Shown in pieces: positions 44,390-55,903 of a stretch of 64,000 bases of DNA (position 1 is its first letter; each line of letters opens with the position of its first letter). The DNA is taken from assembly GCA_037953625.1 (NCBI GenBank), contig CM075652.1, positions 149,668,597 to 149,732,596 on the forward strand. Direction: 5' to 3'. A program made the translations under genes and the position numbers. This DNA is from Crotalaria pallida. Lineage: Eukaryota; Streptophyta; Magnoliopsida; Fabales; Fabaceae. A model generated the notes under the pieces. It was not told the origin of the DNA. It did not search any database and saw only the letters and a list, made by a program, of their open reading frames with translations.

Positions 44390-44663
44390 TTTATATAAGA
44401 CCTTTTTAGGGATTTCAAAAAGTGAAATAATTTAGTTAATTGCATTAGAAAAGTGAACTTTTTATATGTAATTTCAAAATTACCCTTATTAATATTATCG
44501 AGAATCTAAAAAATGTTAAATAAATAGGGATGTTTGTGAAAAAGAAATAATTAATGATCATTGAAAATTGGCAAAGGATCTTATAAACAGAGATAAAATA
44601 AAAGTGTCAAAAAGATTTTTATATTTATGGACGGATGATTCTTATATTTAAGGACGGAGGGAG
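44390..44663. mobile_element. Stowaway-like MITE, family C, left end eroded
   Basis: The right end TAAGGACGGAGGGAG is followed by TA (44664-44665). The interior (AATAATTTAGTTAATTGCAT, TACCCTTATTAATATTAT, AATGATCATTGAAAATTGGC) matches 48516-48788 closely. Confidence 0.65.
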
Positions 44664-44665
44664 TA

Positions 44666-45683
44666 AAATATAAAAAATAAAATTAAAATAAATTTTTTTT
44701 AAGCAATTTCTGTTTCAGCGGTGGAAATGTTCTCAAACCTTCCATCCATTCTACTAATGTCTAATAGTGCTTCAGATTTGCCATCCGTCATCTTTTTCTC
44801 CCCGTCACATCCTTCTTTTGTCGGTTTTGTTTCACAGGGGTACCCCATCCGAAACATCTCAGTTTCTGGTAATTTTTAATGATTGTAATTTATGAAAAAA
44901 AAATCAATGGTTAAAATATGTTGGTGATAATAAAAAACTACTAGTAATTTTTTTTCAGAATATAAAAATATTATCGAAATAAATTTGATTTTTATGCATG
45001 ACAAAATTCGAATAATTGATATAATATCAAAGAGCACAGTTATTTATCAACTTTGTTGAATGTTGTGCTTTTTTTTTTTCCAACCATTTTATTTCCTACT
45101 ATTCAAATCCCTTTACAGCTTATAGAATTCGATAGAGAAGAAATTACCAGAGAGAATTTGGAATTTGAGGCAGTTTCAACATTTGAATGTGGGGTCATAA
45201 GGCTCAGGATCGATTAGATGGTTGGGGCTGTGTTAGGACTTAGGAGTCCCTTAAAAACGAAAACCAATCAAGTCAAGAGGCTCTTCATCTAAAAGATTAA
45301 TTGTTTGGATTAAGCTTTCCTTGAGTGTTTAAGTCATACATGGCGTAGATATTAATCATTTAATATCATCCTTAAGTGTAATGATCCTTTTGCAGCCTTC
45401 AAGGGGAAGTGGCCTTAAATCCTGAGTTATACCAGTATGCTATACAAATCAACGCGCTGGCTAAACATAAATTGATCAGCAAACACACATTTACCATAAT
45501 TTGCACCAAACCCTTATTTGTTTTATACAGCCCTGAGTGTTCAAACATTAAACTGATCATAAACTAGGCAAAAATTAAAAAAAGCTCCATATCTCATAGC
45601 TCTGCTTTGTCTACTTATAGTAATATGTTTCATGGTTACAACTTACAAGGCACAGGACATACAGAAGATGAGAAGTAATAAAC
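44666..45683. other. intergenic, 3' flank of the ATS3-like gene
   Basis: No gene. About 45180-45450 is less AT-biased, without a frame. The 3' UTR of the ATS3-like gene probably ends within about 45500-45683. Confidence 0.35.
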
Positions 45684-47254
45684 TTACATCCAAAAAGTAA
45701 GAAGTCCTAGAACAAAACATATAAACCATTTCTTAGTAGATACTTGGTATGAAGAAGAAGCTTCATTGCACAAATTAAACCCATACCACGTATCTCTGGG
45801 GATGTATGTGTTGTAATAGAAAGTAACAGGCCTGCTGTTATAACCATTGATTCTCACAGTTTCAGGTTTCCAACCATCAGATCCAGATCTATATAGGTAC
45901 ACATAACATATCTGATATGCACATGGACCATTTATCTGAAATGTATCTGAAGAACAGCTCTCAAATGTGCCAGAAGCTGGATCATCCAGTCTTGGTGCAT
46001 ATATCTGATAATATATATATATATGAAAAGCAAACAGATATTTAAAAACAAATTGAAATTCCGATGATTCAAAATGACAAATTGAGGGCTTTTATTTTTC
46101 AGATTCTAATTTGAGTCTGTTCTATGTAATTCAAAAACACAGATGTGAAAACTATGGATTACTGAATGACATGGTAATATCACAATGGAAATTCAATCAT
46201 TCCACCAAGACACTCTATACACTTATGTTTGCAGACAGAGTCTTGCACGTTTGGCCAAAAGTGAGCAAGCTTATATTCTTAATATTTACTGTAAAAACCA
46301 TAATCAGCTTCTATTCTTATCCAGAAATGAAATTCAAGATTCATCTGCATAGATGCTAAAGCCTATCAATCAACTTCACAAACAAAAATATAAATTAAAA
46401 AAATGAAAATGAGATAGGTAGCTGGTAGCATGTAACAACAATTAAGGGGGTATTTGGAAGAGCTTATTTGGGTTTATGAGCACAACTTATGAAAATAGCT
46501 TGTAAGTTTCCTATAAGCTTTTTTCCAGCTTATTTCAATAAGCCTATCAGATAAGCTTACAAAAAAAGTTCTTTTCACCTTATTTCATTAAAAAAATAAA
46601 ATAAAATAATAATAATAATAATAATAATAAAAATTTAAAAAAAAAAACATTGATTAAGCGTTTAATTTAGCTGGTGACCCAAACACACCCTAAGTCCAAC
46701 AAAAATAGTGAATTTCAATGATTATGAGTTGAATTTTTCTTTTAGGGGGTTAGATCATAATTAATGAAAAACCAATACTATACTACTATATTTTAGAATG
46801 TATGACTAAAAATAAGATCTTTGACCAGAATAAATAATGAAAAGAGCAAGACCTGGTTGGCATAAGCATCACCAAAAGCAAGACTGATTTGATCCCTTGT
46901 ATATCTAGGAGATGAACAGCTTGTAGTTATGACCACTGAGTATGAGCAACCCGCGTTCTTCATCTATTTATTTATTTAGTAGTATTTAACATAAACGTAC
47001 AAATCACAGACATAAAGTAAGTAAATAAAAAAAATAGTAATGCTAAAAAAAGAAGGAACAAATTAAAGGGTTTCTATTTTAAGTAAGTAAGTAAGGAAGG
47101 AAGGAAGAAAGAAGAGAACCTGGATGTAGGTGAGATTGAAGGAGGAGTCAGCAACAGCAGCGTGAGGATGGTAGATTGAGGAAGAGACGCTCAATCCAGA
47201 GAAGAGGAGCATAAGGAGAATGGAGGAGGATGTAACCTCTTTCATTTTAATCAT
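45684..47254 (-). CDS. embryo-specific protein ATS3-like, PLAT/LH2 domain (three exons)
   Basis: Exons (complement) 47254-47120, 46963-46853 and 46004-45684 encode 45 + 37 + 106 residues (188 in total), joined by GT-AG introns in phase 0. Arabidopsis ATS3 is about the same size. A signal peptide (SSILLMLLFSGLSVSSS) precedes NAGCSYSVVITTSCSSPRYT, FGDAYANQIYAPRLDDP, TFESCSSDTFQINGPCAYQI and the PLAT-type beta strands GSDGWKPETVRINGY and TFYYNTYIPRDTWYGFNLC. Paired cysteines are as expected for a secreted ATS3 protein. The last residues (WFICFVLGLLTFW) are hydrophobic, a possible membrane anchor or GPI signal. The family is seed- or stress-associated with no known enzyme activity. I chose the Met at 47254; an in-frame Met at 47245 would also keep the signal peptide. 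Intron 2 hosts a MITE. Confidence 0.88.
46446..46690. mobile_element. Tourist/hAT-like MITE inside ATS3 intron 2
   Basis: GGGGGTATTTGG and its inverted partner CCAAACACACCC, flanked by TAA (46443-46445, 46691-46693). The interior includes an (AAT)n run at about 46606-46631 and repeated TAAGCTTATT/TTTCAATAAGC text. The superfamily is uncertain. Confidence 0.55.
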
Positions 47255-47599
47255 CCTTTGTTTTGTTTTTTCTGAAACCTCCTCTCCTCCTTCAATGAAA
47301 CAAAACAACGATATAACCAAACAGTGGAGTTGCTGTTGGTTTGTTTGTTGAGGAAGATAATAATTTATGACAACACGGTGCTTTAAAATTCACCGAACAT
47401 CTCTGCTTTTTATTTTGTTTTCCATACAAACAAATTTATCTATCTTTGCTTATTCTATTCTATATTTCCATCTCATCATATTTATATAATAAATCATTTT
47501 TTTACCGAATTACATATATCAATAAATTTAGTTTATTTTTTTATTTTTTTAAATTACTAATATATTAAAAATTTACCTTTATTTCATATTTAAATATTC
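47255..47599. other. ATS3-like 5' leader/promoter region
   Basis: An upstream in-frame Met exists at 47320, but the intervening codons lack a natural N-terminus, so it is probably leader. The farther part is AT-rich spacer. Confidence 0.35.
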
Positions 47600-47694
47600 C
47601 ATTATGATTGTCTTGAAACCAACTAGATTTATAAAAAAAAAAAATATAAGCTAAAAATTGATTAAAATGAGCATAAAAAATACTCAACTCATAC

Positions 47695-47880
47695 CTAACC
47701 AGTGGAGGCTAGCATGGATGGGAAGGGATTTATTATTATTTAAACAAATGGTTGAGGGTTCGATTCCCGACTCTTGCGAATGTAAGAAGCCTAGCTGGGA
47801 GACTAGCCCCCGAAAAGGCTGAACAATGTCGAAAGGATTAGTCACCCAATTACGCGGGTAGATACCTTGAAGCAAAAAAA
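47695..47880 (+). mobile_element. tRNA-related SINE, copy 1
   Basis: Flanked by AATACTCAACTCATAC (47679-47694) and GAATACTCTAACTCGTATAC (47881-47900), an imperfect target duplication. Contains the strong B box GGGTTCGATTCCCGAC and ends with a short A run. An A box is less clear (CCAGTGGAGGCTAGCA). Confidence 0.75.
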
Positions 47881-48102
47881 GAATACTCTAACTCGTATAC
47901 AATTAGGCATGGGCAACGTATCGGGTTTGAGAAAGATTTCGCCAATACCAACGTTGCACCCATTAAGAGCGAGACAAATTCGGGTGCAAATTGAAATTCG
48001 GGTTTTACATTATGATTGTCTTGAAACCAACTAGATTTATAAAAAAAAAAAATATAAGCTAAAAATTGATTAAAATGAGCATCAAGAATACTCAACTCAT
48101 AC

Positions 48103-48289
48103 CTAACCAGTGGAGGCTAGCACAGATGGGAAAAGATCTGTTATTATTTAAACAAATGGTTGGGGGTTCGATTCCCGACTCTTGCGAATGTAAGAAGCCT
48201 CGCTGGGAGACTAGCCCCCGAAAAGGCTGAACAATGTCGAAAGGATTAGTCACCCAATTACGCGGGTGGATACCTTGAAGCAAAAAAAA
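48103..48289 (+). mobile_element. tRNA-related SINE, copy 2
   Basis: Duplicate of 47695-47880 with a few substitutions (GCACAGATGGGAAAAGATCT versus GCATGGATGGGAAGGGATTT). It has the same flanking direct repeats (about 48087-48102 and 48290-48309). Confidence 0.75.
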
Positions 48290-48515
48290 GAATACTCTAA
48301 CTCGTATACAATTAGGCATGGGTAACGTATCGGGTTTGAGAAAGATTTCGCCAATACCAACCTTGCACCCATTAAGAGCGAGACAGATTCGGGTGCAAAT
48401 TGAAAGAGAGCAGGTATGAAAAAGTGAAACATAAGCTCATCCTTGTCGGTTGTCGAGTTCGAAAAAACCTGCGATTAACCCATCCAATTATTTTTTAAAA
48501 TTATATTTTATTGTA

Positions 48516-48788
48516 CTCCCTCCGTCCCTAAATATAAGGCCCCTTTGGAAGATTTCACGTCAATTAAAAAAGTAGAATAATTTAGTTAATTGTATTGGAA
48601 ATGTGAACTTTTGATATATATTTTCAATATTACCCTTATTAATATTATTAGGAATCTAAAAAGTGTTCAATAAATAGGGGTGTTTGTAGAAAAAAGTAAT
48701 TAATGATCATTGAAAATTGGTAAAGGGTCTTATAAATAGAGACAAAATAAAAGTGTTAAAAAAGTCTTATATTTAGGGACGGAGGGAG
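48516..48788. mobile_element. Stowaway-like MITE, family C, complete
   Basis: CTCCCTCCGTCCCTAAATAT and ATATTTAGGGACGGAGGGAG are perfect 20-bp inverted ends, flanked by TA (48514-48515, 48789-48790). This is the best-preserved MITE in the window and so likely the youngest. Confidence 0.9.
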
Positions 48789-48790
48789 TA

Positions 48791-49766
48791 TTAAACAAAA
48801 ATCATATATAAAATATCTTAAAATTCAAAAAAATATGTAATAATAATCATCAAATTTTTAAAATATCTTAAAATTTACGAATTAAATCACGATTTTAGTC
48901 ATATAAGTTAGTTCGACTTCTCCATTTAACTATTATTATAATGAAAATTATTTAATTGTTATATCAGGACGGGTTTGGATGCGGGGATGGAGCAGGTACT
49001 TACAATCCCGAACTCGTCTTACCCCATTTTTTTAAAACATATTTTGATTTCGGGTTTTCCTGATTAAAATCAGGTCGGTTTTAAAATAATACTCGTAGAT
49101 GTGGGTGTCGCTATATACAATCCACTAACTTTTAATTTAAGCCCACTAGCAAGAATCCAATTGGTTTCTTGTTAATAACTTAAATTGCTTTTTCTGTTTC
49201 AAGGAGTGCAGTTATATTTCTTGAACCTTTAAAAAACTATTTTGACATTATATTTTTATTCTTTCAATTGGTATTGAAAAGTTTATAAATATATTATTTC
49301 ACATTAATGAACAAATGACAAATAAAAAAAAGCAATAAATACTTTTTAAAAAAAATTAAGAGTGACTTATAAATATAACTATAAAATACTTCTAGAAGAT
49401 AATAACTTATTAATAGAACAAGTATTTAATAAGACAAATAAGAAAAAAAAAGTGAATAAGTTCTTCGTAAAAATAGTTTTTTTTTATAGTTTCTTCATGT
49501 AAATTGTAAAATACTATATAAAAAATACCCTTAAATCATTTTATGATGTGTCTAATAGCAATTAGGATCGAAAAGAGTACATTGTTAATCCAAAAGTTAG
49601 AAAAATATTAATTTAAAAAAATGGAACAATATTTGCCTAGAAGTTAAAAGCAAAAATAGGTGGTTGGTTAGTCTCTTTATCTTTCTCGCTATTTAATTGG
49701 GCTTATATATGCAAATCTATCTTTGTAGGCTGATAAGGCCCGTACATAAAAAAAAATTTAAAAAAA
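48791..49766. other. intergenic, AT-rich
   Basis: Eroded MITE-like text (TCTGTTTCAAGGAGTGCAGT at about 49192). No gene. Confidence 0.4.
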
Positions 49767-49775
49767 AAAAAACTT

Positions 49776-50988
49776 GAGTGGGGTTTTTTGCCACCCACTC
49801 TAGACTTTGCAAACTCCACTTATTATTAATTTATTTTCAAAATCATCATTAAAAAATTTTATATTTTCTTATTTCTCCATCTTCCATTTCACTTCACATT
49901 CTTTTTTCCCCCCTCATATTCACATACCTCGATCCCACTCAGAAAAGATAAAAAAACAACTCCCTCCTCCTCAACACTAAACACCGAACTACTCCCCCTT
50001 CTTCCTAACATAACTCCACTCCCCCTTCTACACAACATTACTATTCTGTGTTTTTATATCAATTTGTGTTTTTATATTTTGGTATATAACCTTCTCTAGT
50101 TCTCCTTAATTCAATAATTGAAACTACTAATAATAATTTCAACAATAATTTCAACAAGAACAATATCAGGACCCCAACCTTCAATAATTGAAACTAAAAT
50201 TGCATGATGGTAACTAATAATAGTTCCAATAACAACAATACACCCCTACAAAGTTGATTTTGAAACTAATAGTAATGTCAGAAACTCTTATTTATCATAC
50301 TTGACGGTATTATTGAACAAAGAACATGGTATTCGCCAACAATCTTTGGCTCAGTTGGTAAAGATTAAATACGGGGTTGAGAGAGATTCCGGGTTTGAAT
50401 CCCATCGATGTGAGGACGGTGTTGGTGGGTAATCTGTAAATATCTTTGTAAGCGTTTTTTGAGCCCAGAGGTCTGCCCTGACCTTGGTGAGCCTCCAAAG
50501 CCAAACTCACCTAACCTTTTGTTTATAAAAAAAAAAAAAGAACATGGTATTCACAAGTCCAAAACTTTGAGAATCTAGAATGGGCGAATTCAGGTAATTT
50601 CCAACCATAAACATAGCTATACGGCTACATCTTATTCGAGATGGAAAATCGGAAACACGAAATTGGAAACAACGAACGCGAAAGGAGGGAGTAATGGCAG
50701 AAGAGTGAGTGATTTTCACAAAAGAGTAATGTGCACTGATTTTTGCACGGAGGAGTTATGTCGGGAAAAAAAGGGAGTAGTTTAGTGTTCAGTGTTGAGA
50801 AGGAGAGGATTGTTTTTTATTTCTCTGAGTAGGAATGGGATGTATGAATGTGAGAAAAAGAAGAAGGTGAAGTGAAAGGGATGATGAAGAAATAAAAAAG
50901 TATAATTTTTTTTTATCAAGGCTAATTTTGATGATAAATTAATAAGTGGGTTGTATAAAGTTTTAAGTGGAGAGGCAAAAACCCCACT
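49776..50988. mobile_element. long-TIR Mutator-like element with 9-bp target duplication
   Basis: Perfect 9-bp repeats AAAAAACTT at 49767-49775 and 50989-50997. The inverted arms of about 260 bp (about 49776-50035 and 50735-50988) share AGTGGGGTTTTT, CCACTTATTA, TTTCACTTCAC, CTCATATTCACATAC-type text, CACTCAGAAAA and CTCAACACTAAACACYGAAC. The interior has reiterated TTCAATAATTGAAACT phrases and a nested SINE. There is no transposase, so it is non-autonomous. Confidence 0.8.
50335..50537 (+). mobile_element. tRNA-derived SINE nested in the Mutator-like element
   Basis: Flanked by the near-perfect repeat AAAGAACATGGTATTC (50319-50334 and 50538-50552, about 15-16 bp). The head is TTTGGCTCAGTTGGTAAAG (A box) and CCGGGTTTGAATCCC (B box). 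The A-rich tail is at 50527-50539. All retroposition hallmarks are present. Confidence 0.88.
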
Positions 50989-50997
50989 AAAAAACTT

Positions 50998-52035
50998 AAG
51001 GAGATTATTTTACTATCCCATAGCTTGACAACGCATCTTACTTTCTTCTTGACAAAATTGACATTTTGGTTCTCGACATTATAATATAGTTTCATTGTCG
51101 TCTTTGAGATTATGAAAATTCTTATTTAGACCCTATAATTTGATAAGGGCTTATTTGCAAATATAAACAAACTGGCTTGACATGCTTTCAATGCAAGCCA
51201 AATTTTTCATGCATCCCAGCCGCACCCATCCTCTCCGGAGCATTGCAAAATTTGACGAAAAAGACTAATATAATATAGACGTTGTCGTTTTCGTTGGCAT
51301 GCTTTTGTTTACTTACTTTATCGTGTCCATGCTTATTTTTCTGATGAACTTTAGTAATGCTAAAGGGCTTAACCAAAATGAGTCATGTTTGTTAAACTTC
51401 GCTTTTTTACTTGCCTGTTTAATATGTGGGCATAGGACAGGGCTACATATTCCACCCATTTTTATGCTTCATTAACCCCTTGAAGGCCCACAAGGCCATC
51501 GCAGAAATTGAATTGATTCCCCCATTATCCAAAGCTAAAAGCACTTCTTTCAAAACCAAATTTCAAAGAGGAGGGCAAAAAAATTAACCTTTTTTGTGGC
51601 AATATATTGAGTCTTACTCATTCCCTCTTGAACTCTTTACTTGTATATTATTTTGCTTGCTACAGGGTCTAATTGATGCAGTCATGCAAGTGCATCATCT
51701 GCAGACAAAATTGTATTATATTGTTTAACAAAATCATCAAACACTGTTCTTTTCCTCACGAAAGTAAGTAAGTAACAATAAACAAAAAATAATTCAATGA
51801 TATAGTGTTTACTTTTTATAATGCACTTTTTGTCTGTGAGATTGTGTCGGTTTCTTCTCCCATCTCATGATTGATTGTGTCAATGAAACAGAAGAAAGCC
51901 CTGAACCTGAAGTAACAGTCCAAGGTCAGAGTACTACTAAGAAGGCTTCTTGGATCATTGAGGGCCACCAATGTGTGGCCAGTAAAATTTAATATGCAAC
52001 AGCATCATGGTGTGTCATTTGGTTGTGTGGGGTGA
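50998..52035. other. intergenic, no gene seen
   Basis: About 51050-51160 (TTTTGGTTCTCGACATTATA and following) resembles one eroded Mutator-like arm. The 51880-52030 portion is less AT-rich and could be an untranslated remnant, but nothing can be named. Confidence 0.35.
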
Positions 52036-52800
52036 CCGGCGATAACTAGAATCAACTACCAGCTATTACTAAAAATATAAAAGTAACTGACCAAATTGTC
52101 CATATTATTTATTATTTGGTAATAAATCATATAATAAATCAGCCTTGGTTGCTGCTGGATGCCTCAAACAGAGTTCAACCTTCTCTGTAAATACCCTACA
52201 ACAAGAAGTATCCACATATTTGGTTTGCACCCTGGTATCCGACCCACTGGGCCGACTAATCCAGTTCGAGGGGGTCCCGGGGTTAAGGTTTTATTCCTCT
52301 CCCAACGTTGTTGCGGGGGATCGAACCGTGGTTCGCCCTACCAAGTGCAGCCCCTGGCACCACTGCACCAACGAGCAGCTCGTTGGTTAGAAGTATCCAC
52401 ATATGCAACTGTAAAATCAATCATCGATATTAGTAAAAAACGATCACAATGTTACTATGGCACATCATAGTGAGCGCGTATAAATAAAATGATTAAATGA
52501 TGGGTACCATGGTCAGTAACAGCATTTATATAGCAGCACGGTAACACATCTTGTGAGGTGATGAGTGAGAGCTATAGAACCCACAACCAAAATCAACCAT
52601 TACTAAAACATGATATAAGTAACCATCACGCAGAAAATAATAACTAATCCAATTGCTAAACGGTGCAGAGTAATTGCTCAATGCCTCAAACACAGTTTGA
52701 TTCTTTCTACGACACAACGACAAAGATCAATAACCATAACTGAATATATATAACTCATTATAGTAAAAAGAATCACAATGAATATAGTACAAAGCATTGT
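52036..52800. repeat. diverged tandem duplication downstream of the XLT2-like gene
   Basis: About 52045-52195 and 52585-52715 share AATCAAC..CATTACTAAAA, ATAAAAGTAAC and ATGCCTCAAACASAGTT. About 52405-52460 and 52735-52790 share TAGTAAAAARAATCACAATG-like text. The SINE at 52220-52388 interrupts only the first copy. Confidence 0.5.
52220..52388 (-). mobile_element. tRNA-derived SINE, family with 55904-56074
   Basis: Perfect 16-bp target duplication AGAAGTATCCACATAT (52204-52219 and 52389-52404). On the minus strand the head reads GCTCGTTGGTGCAGTGGTGC (A box region) and CCACGGTTCGATCCC (B box). The same family occurs at 55904-56074 on the same strand. Confidence 0.88.
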
Positions 52801-53064
52801 ACAACTACTAATAAAATCGGCCAAAAAAAATAAAAAACTCTATGCTATCAAATTTGTAATATAACATAAACATGATAGTATTAATTTATATTTATTTATT
52901 TATTTATCTTCGTCAAATCTAACCTAATACCAGTTTTAAATCTGCATCTACCACTGCAATTGAGGTCGCAATTGTAACGAATTTAGAAGTTTCACGCTTT
53001 CGGCAGTGGCATTTCCTGCAATTGAGGTAAATGCAAGATAATGGCGATTGGAGAGCTCTTTCAA

Positions 53065-54621
53065 TTACCACTTGTTGAACCCCCAATCTTCTTGATCCTT
53101 AAACCGTTTAAACACTCCTTCAATGGCAACATCAAAAGCATCCTTCATACCCTCTAATCCATTGTTATGCTTTGCATAGACTAACCTTGGAATGTACTCA
53201 ATCACTCTCTCCCTCATTTTTCTCAACTCCTCCTTGCTATACTTTTCAAGAACCGCTTTCACGGAGGTCCCATTCTTGACCGCATTCCGGTCTATGAAAA
53301 CCGAATAACTCCCCTGTTCATCCGGTAAGAACCACTCGTATTGCAAGTACGCGCTCCGCCGCCAGAAAAAAACCGGAATCGAACCAGCTATCATGCAATC
53401 AAAAATCGACCTGCGCGTGAAGCTGTCGCCCCTCGGCTGCAAGCAAAACTCCGAATCCAGAAACGTTTCCAGTATCTCCGACGTGCCGTTAGCGCACCTG
53501 CTCCCGGAGCAGTTCACGGCGCGGCACGACCCGCCGGAGTCTCGGCACTGGTTCAGCAATACTCCCCTGAAATCGTTCCGAAACTCACGGCGCGGTGCTC
53601 CCGCGAAGCAGAACAACGCTGCGCGTCGGCGATCGCGGACGAAGCTCTGCCAGCGCGTGACTTGGGAGACAGAAGCAGGGTGGAATCCGGTGGGGTAGGG
53701 AATGCCGATGTCGAAATAGTCCCAGGGGTTCCGCTCGATGAGGAGGCGCGTGATGTTACGCATCCCTGGCATGTAGATGCAGCTGGAGCCCCAATCGCGA
53801 TCCTTGGAGCGGCGAAAGTCCCATGTGATTCGTCCCATGGTGATGAAATGATCCCAACCGTATGATTTTTTATAAAACGGTTGATCGTTGAGCCACGTCA
53901 GCATAGTGTTGCAATGGCGATCGCGATCCTCAGCGGTGGAGGAATTAGTCCACAAGTATTTCCCAACCGCGAGTCCAGCGTAGAAAGGGATGTAGAACGC
54001 CTTAGCTGATTCCGGCTCTGTTACCCTGCACCTGTGGTTCAGCATGCGGTTATGGAAGATGATCTCGGAGACGAACTGGTCCGTCCAGAACCACGCAGGG
54101 AGGAGATCGTCGGGGATGATTCCGGCGAGAGCGGTGGCGCTCTGGCCTAGGCCACCGTTGGAGAGAGCGGTGCAACGGGAGCTCCAGGGGTTGAGGTTGT
54201 CGCAGGTGGCGAGGATTTCTTGGTTGAAATAAGGGGGAAGGTCGTATACGAAAACCTTGCCGTGTGGACATTGGTCCTCCTGGGCGGTGTCGTTTTGATA
54301 GATGGGATTGTGAATGAGGGAAGAGGAAGAGGGAGATTGGTGAAGGGTGTGATTATTATTACTATTAACAGCAGTAGAAGAAGAAGTGGAATTAAGGAGG
54401 AGGGTGCGGTGATGGAAGGGGGTGGAGGGGAAGGAGCGGAGGTTGGAGAGGAGGAGGATTTGAAGGAAGAGGAGGGAAAAGAGAATCCATGCGCGTGGGT
54501 TATGAGGGGAGAGGAGGTGTTGGAGGGAGAGAGTGAGGGCCTTGAAATTGGTTTTGGTATCTGAGAGTGGTAGAGCTTGAGGAGAAGAAGAAGAAGAAGG
54601 GGAAACTGATTTTGGAAGCAT
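53065..54621 (-). CDS. XLT2: xyloglucan galactosyltransferase XLT2-like, GT47
   Basis: An uninterrupted 518-codon single exon, typical for plant exostosin-family GT47 group A genes. The topology is type II Golgi: a short cytosolic tail, one membrane span (AWILFSLLFLQILLLS, residues 44-59), a Ser/Asn-rich stem, then the catalytic domain. Landmarks include CPHGKVFVYDLPPYFNQEIL, AFYIPFYAGLAVGKYLW, GWDHFITMGRITWDFRR, EFCLQPRGDSFTRRSIFDCM and AGSIPVFFWRRSAYLQYEWF, the exostosin sugar-nucleotide motif region. MUR3 and XLT2 add galactose to xyloglucan side chains; the short, intronless form fits XLT2 better, but the acceptor position is inference. The gene is much more GC-rich than the flanks, so long shadow frames occur on the other strand. 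The leader upstream is CT-rich (minus strand, 54630-54780). Confidence 0.9.
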   Translation of the reverse strand: MLPKSVSPSSSSSPQALPLSDTKTNFKALTLSLQHLLSPHNPRAWILFSLLFLQILLLSNLRSFPSTPFHHRTLLLNSTSSSTAVNSNNNHTLHQSPSSSSLIHNPIYQNDTAQEDQCPHGKVFVYDLPPYFNQEILATCDNLNPWSSRCTALSNGGLGQSATALAGIIPDDLLPAWFWTDQFVSEIIFHNRMLNHRCRVTEPESAKAFYIPFYAGLAVGKYLWTNSSTAEDRDRHCNTMLTWLNDQPFYKKSYGWDHFITMGRITWDFRRSKDRDWGSSCIYMPGMRNITRLLIERNPWDYFDIGIPYPTGFHPASVSQVTRWQSFVRDRRRAALFCFAGAPRREFRNDFRGVLLNQCRDSGGSCRAVNCSGSRCANGTSEILETFLDSEFCLQPRGDSFTRRSIFDCMIAGSIPVFFWRRSAYLQYEWFLPDEQGSYSVFIDRNAVKNGTSVKAVLEKYSKEELRKMRERVIEYIPRLVYAKHNNGLEGMKDAFDVAIEGVFKRFKDQEDWGFNKW

Positions 54622-55886
54622 GAGAAAGTAAGAGAGAGAAAGAAATGAGAGTGAATGACTAGTAAGTGAAATGAGTAGTAGCGTGTTGTGCTGTGTTGTG
54701 TGGTGTGGATAGGATGATAGTGAAGAAAGAAGAAAGAAGAAGAAGAAGGAGGAGGAGGAAGGTGAGGTTGAGAGATGGAGACGGACACGTGCCCAATTAT
54801 TCTACCGGGTGTGGGGTGGGGACAGCCGACAGGGGTTAACTCATTATTGACCGAGTTACCTTCTCATGGACGCGTGGCGCCGTTATACATAGCCATCCTC
54901 AACCCTTCCCTTCCCTGGAGTAATTTCCTTCTGCTCACAATTTTGCAACATTGCCCTTCACACGCCTTCCCTACACTTTCAATTTAAATTACACCAAAAT
55001 AACTCGCCAACCCATTCACCCCTAACAAATCTTCATGAATATTTTTATGATACTTATACTTATTTAAAAAATTTCAAATATGTTAAAATGTTATTATAGA
55101 AAAATAAGTCAAAGATTTTCTCTGTTTATTGAGGAAATGAACAAATTGCTAATTAGTATTGAATAAGGAAAATTAACATAAAATAGATAAAATTTTCACA
55201 TTATAGGATTTTTTTTTTTTTTGAGATTATAAAAAGAATTATTAATCTTAACTCAAGATTGTTTTACTATTTTAAACATTTGCAAGATCATTCACCTTAT
55301 AATCTCGCCTTTTATTATAAATCCCATTTTCGAAGATTTTTTTTGTCCATTATTATAATTTATTTTAGAATATTATTTAGTATTAAAAGAATTATATTGT
55401 ATCAAATATATTGTTCATAATTTCACTCTAATTTTAATATGATATGATATTAATTACAATAGAGATAAATGATTAAAATTGCTAAAATTTTAAATACGAT
55501 TGACTTTTTTTTTATGATAATATGATTGACTTTAAAAATGAGAGATCCATTCACACCAAATTAAAAATGAGAGAATTGGAAATAAGAAAGAAAATCATGG
55601 CTACATTGCATGTGATCACGTTAGCGATCCAAACAAAATGCAATAATTAAAGGGAGGGGTCGGCTAATAGAGTAATATTAGCAACAGGCATGGTTAATAC
55701 GGAGTACTATTAAGCGCTGTACCTCTATTGGATAATCAAGATTCGTGGGGATAAAAGTAAAATGCCACATTTACCAACCTAATTTCAGTTTTTTCGATAA
55801 TATGCGTCAAGTGTTCTGCTACGTGCACCGAAATAACAGGACCCATGAGAGCAAGTTAAAATTGAAACCCACAACAACGGTATTTT
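54622..55886. other. XLT2-like upstream region and spacer
   Basis: 54622-54780 is the purine-rich complement of a CT-rich leader. Beyond about 55020 the sequence becomes AT-rich spacer. No other gene. Confidence 0.4.
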
Positions 55887-55903
55887 TTACAATATTGTTA
55901 TTT

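Larger units (their letters stand above)
47600..48405. repeat. tandem duplication, 408-bp unit, each copy carrying a SINE
   Basis: CATTATGATTGTCTTGAAAC starts at 47600 and again at 48008. The two copies run in parallel through the SINE to CGGGTGCAAATTGAAA, with only scattered differences. The duplication therefore followed SINE insertion. Confidence 0.9.

Noticed and set aside
50310..50510. minus-strand ORF MSLALEAHQGQGRPLGSKNA
   Set aside because: It reads through the SINE at 50335-50537 on the opposite strand.
52145..52470. two overlapping plus-strand ORFs with Pro/Gly-rich segments
   Set aside because: They are a translation of the minus-strand SINE and its flanks.
53341..53865. 174-codon plus-strand open frame
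   Set aside because: Antisense shadow of the GC-rich XLT2-like coding exon; composition is Ala/Arg/Pro-rich with no domain, and the minus frame is clearly the real gene.
54147..54788. 213-codon minus frame rich in Ser/Pro/Leu
   Set aside because: An out-of-frame reading of the XLT2-like leader and N-terminus; the low-complexity content explains the open length.
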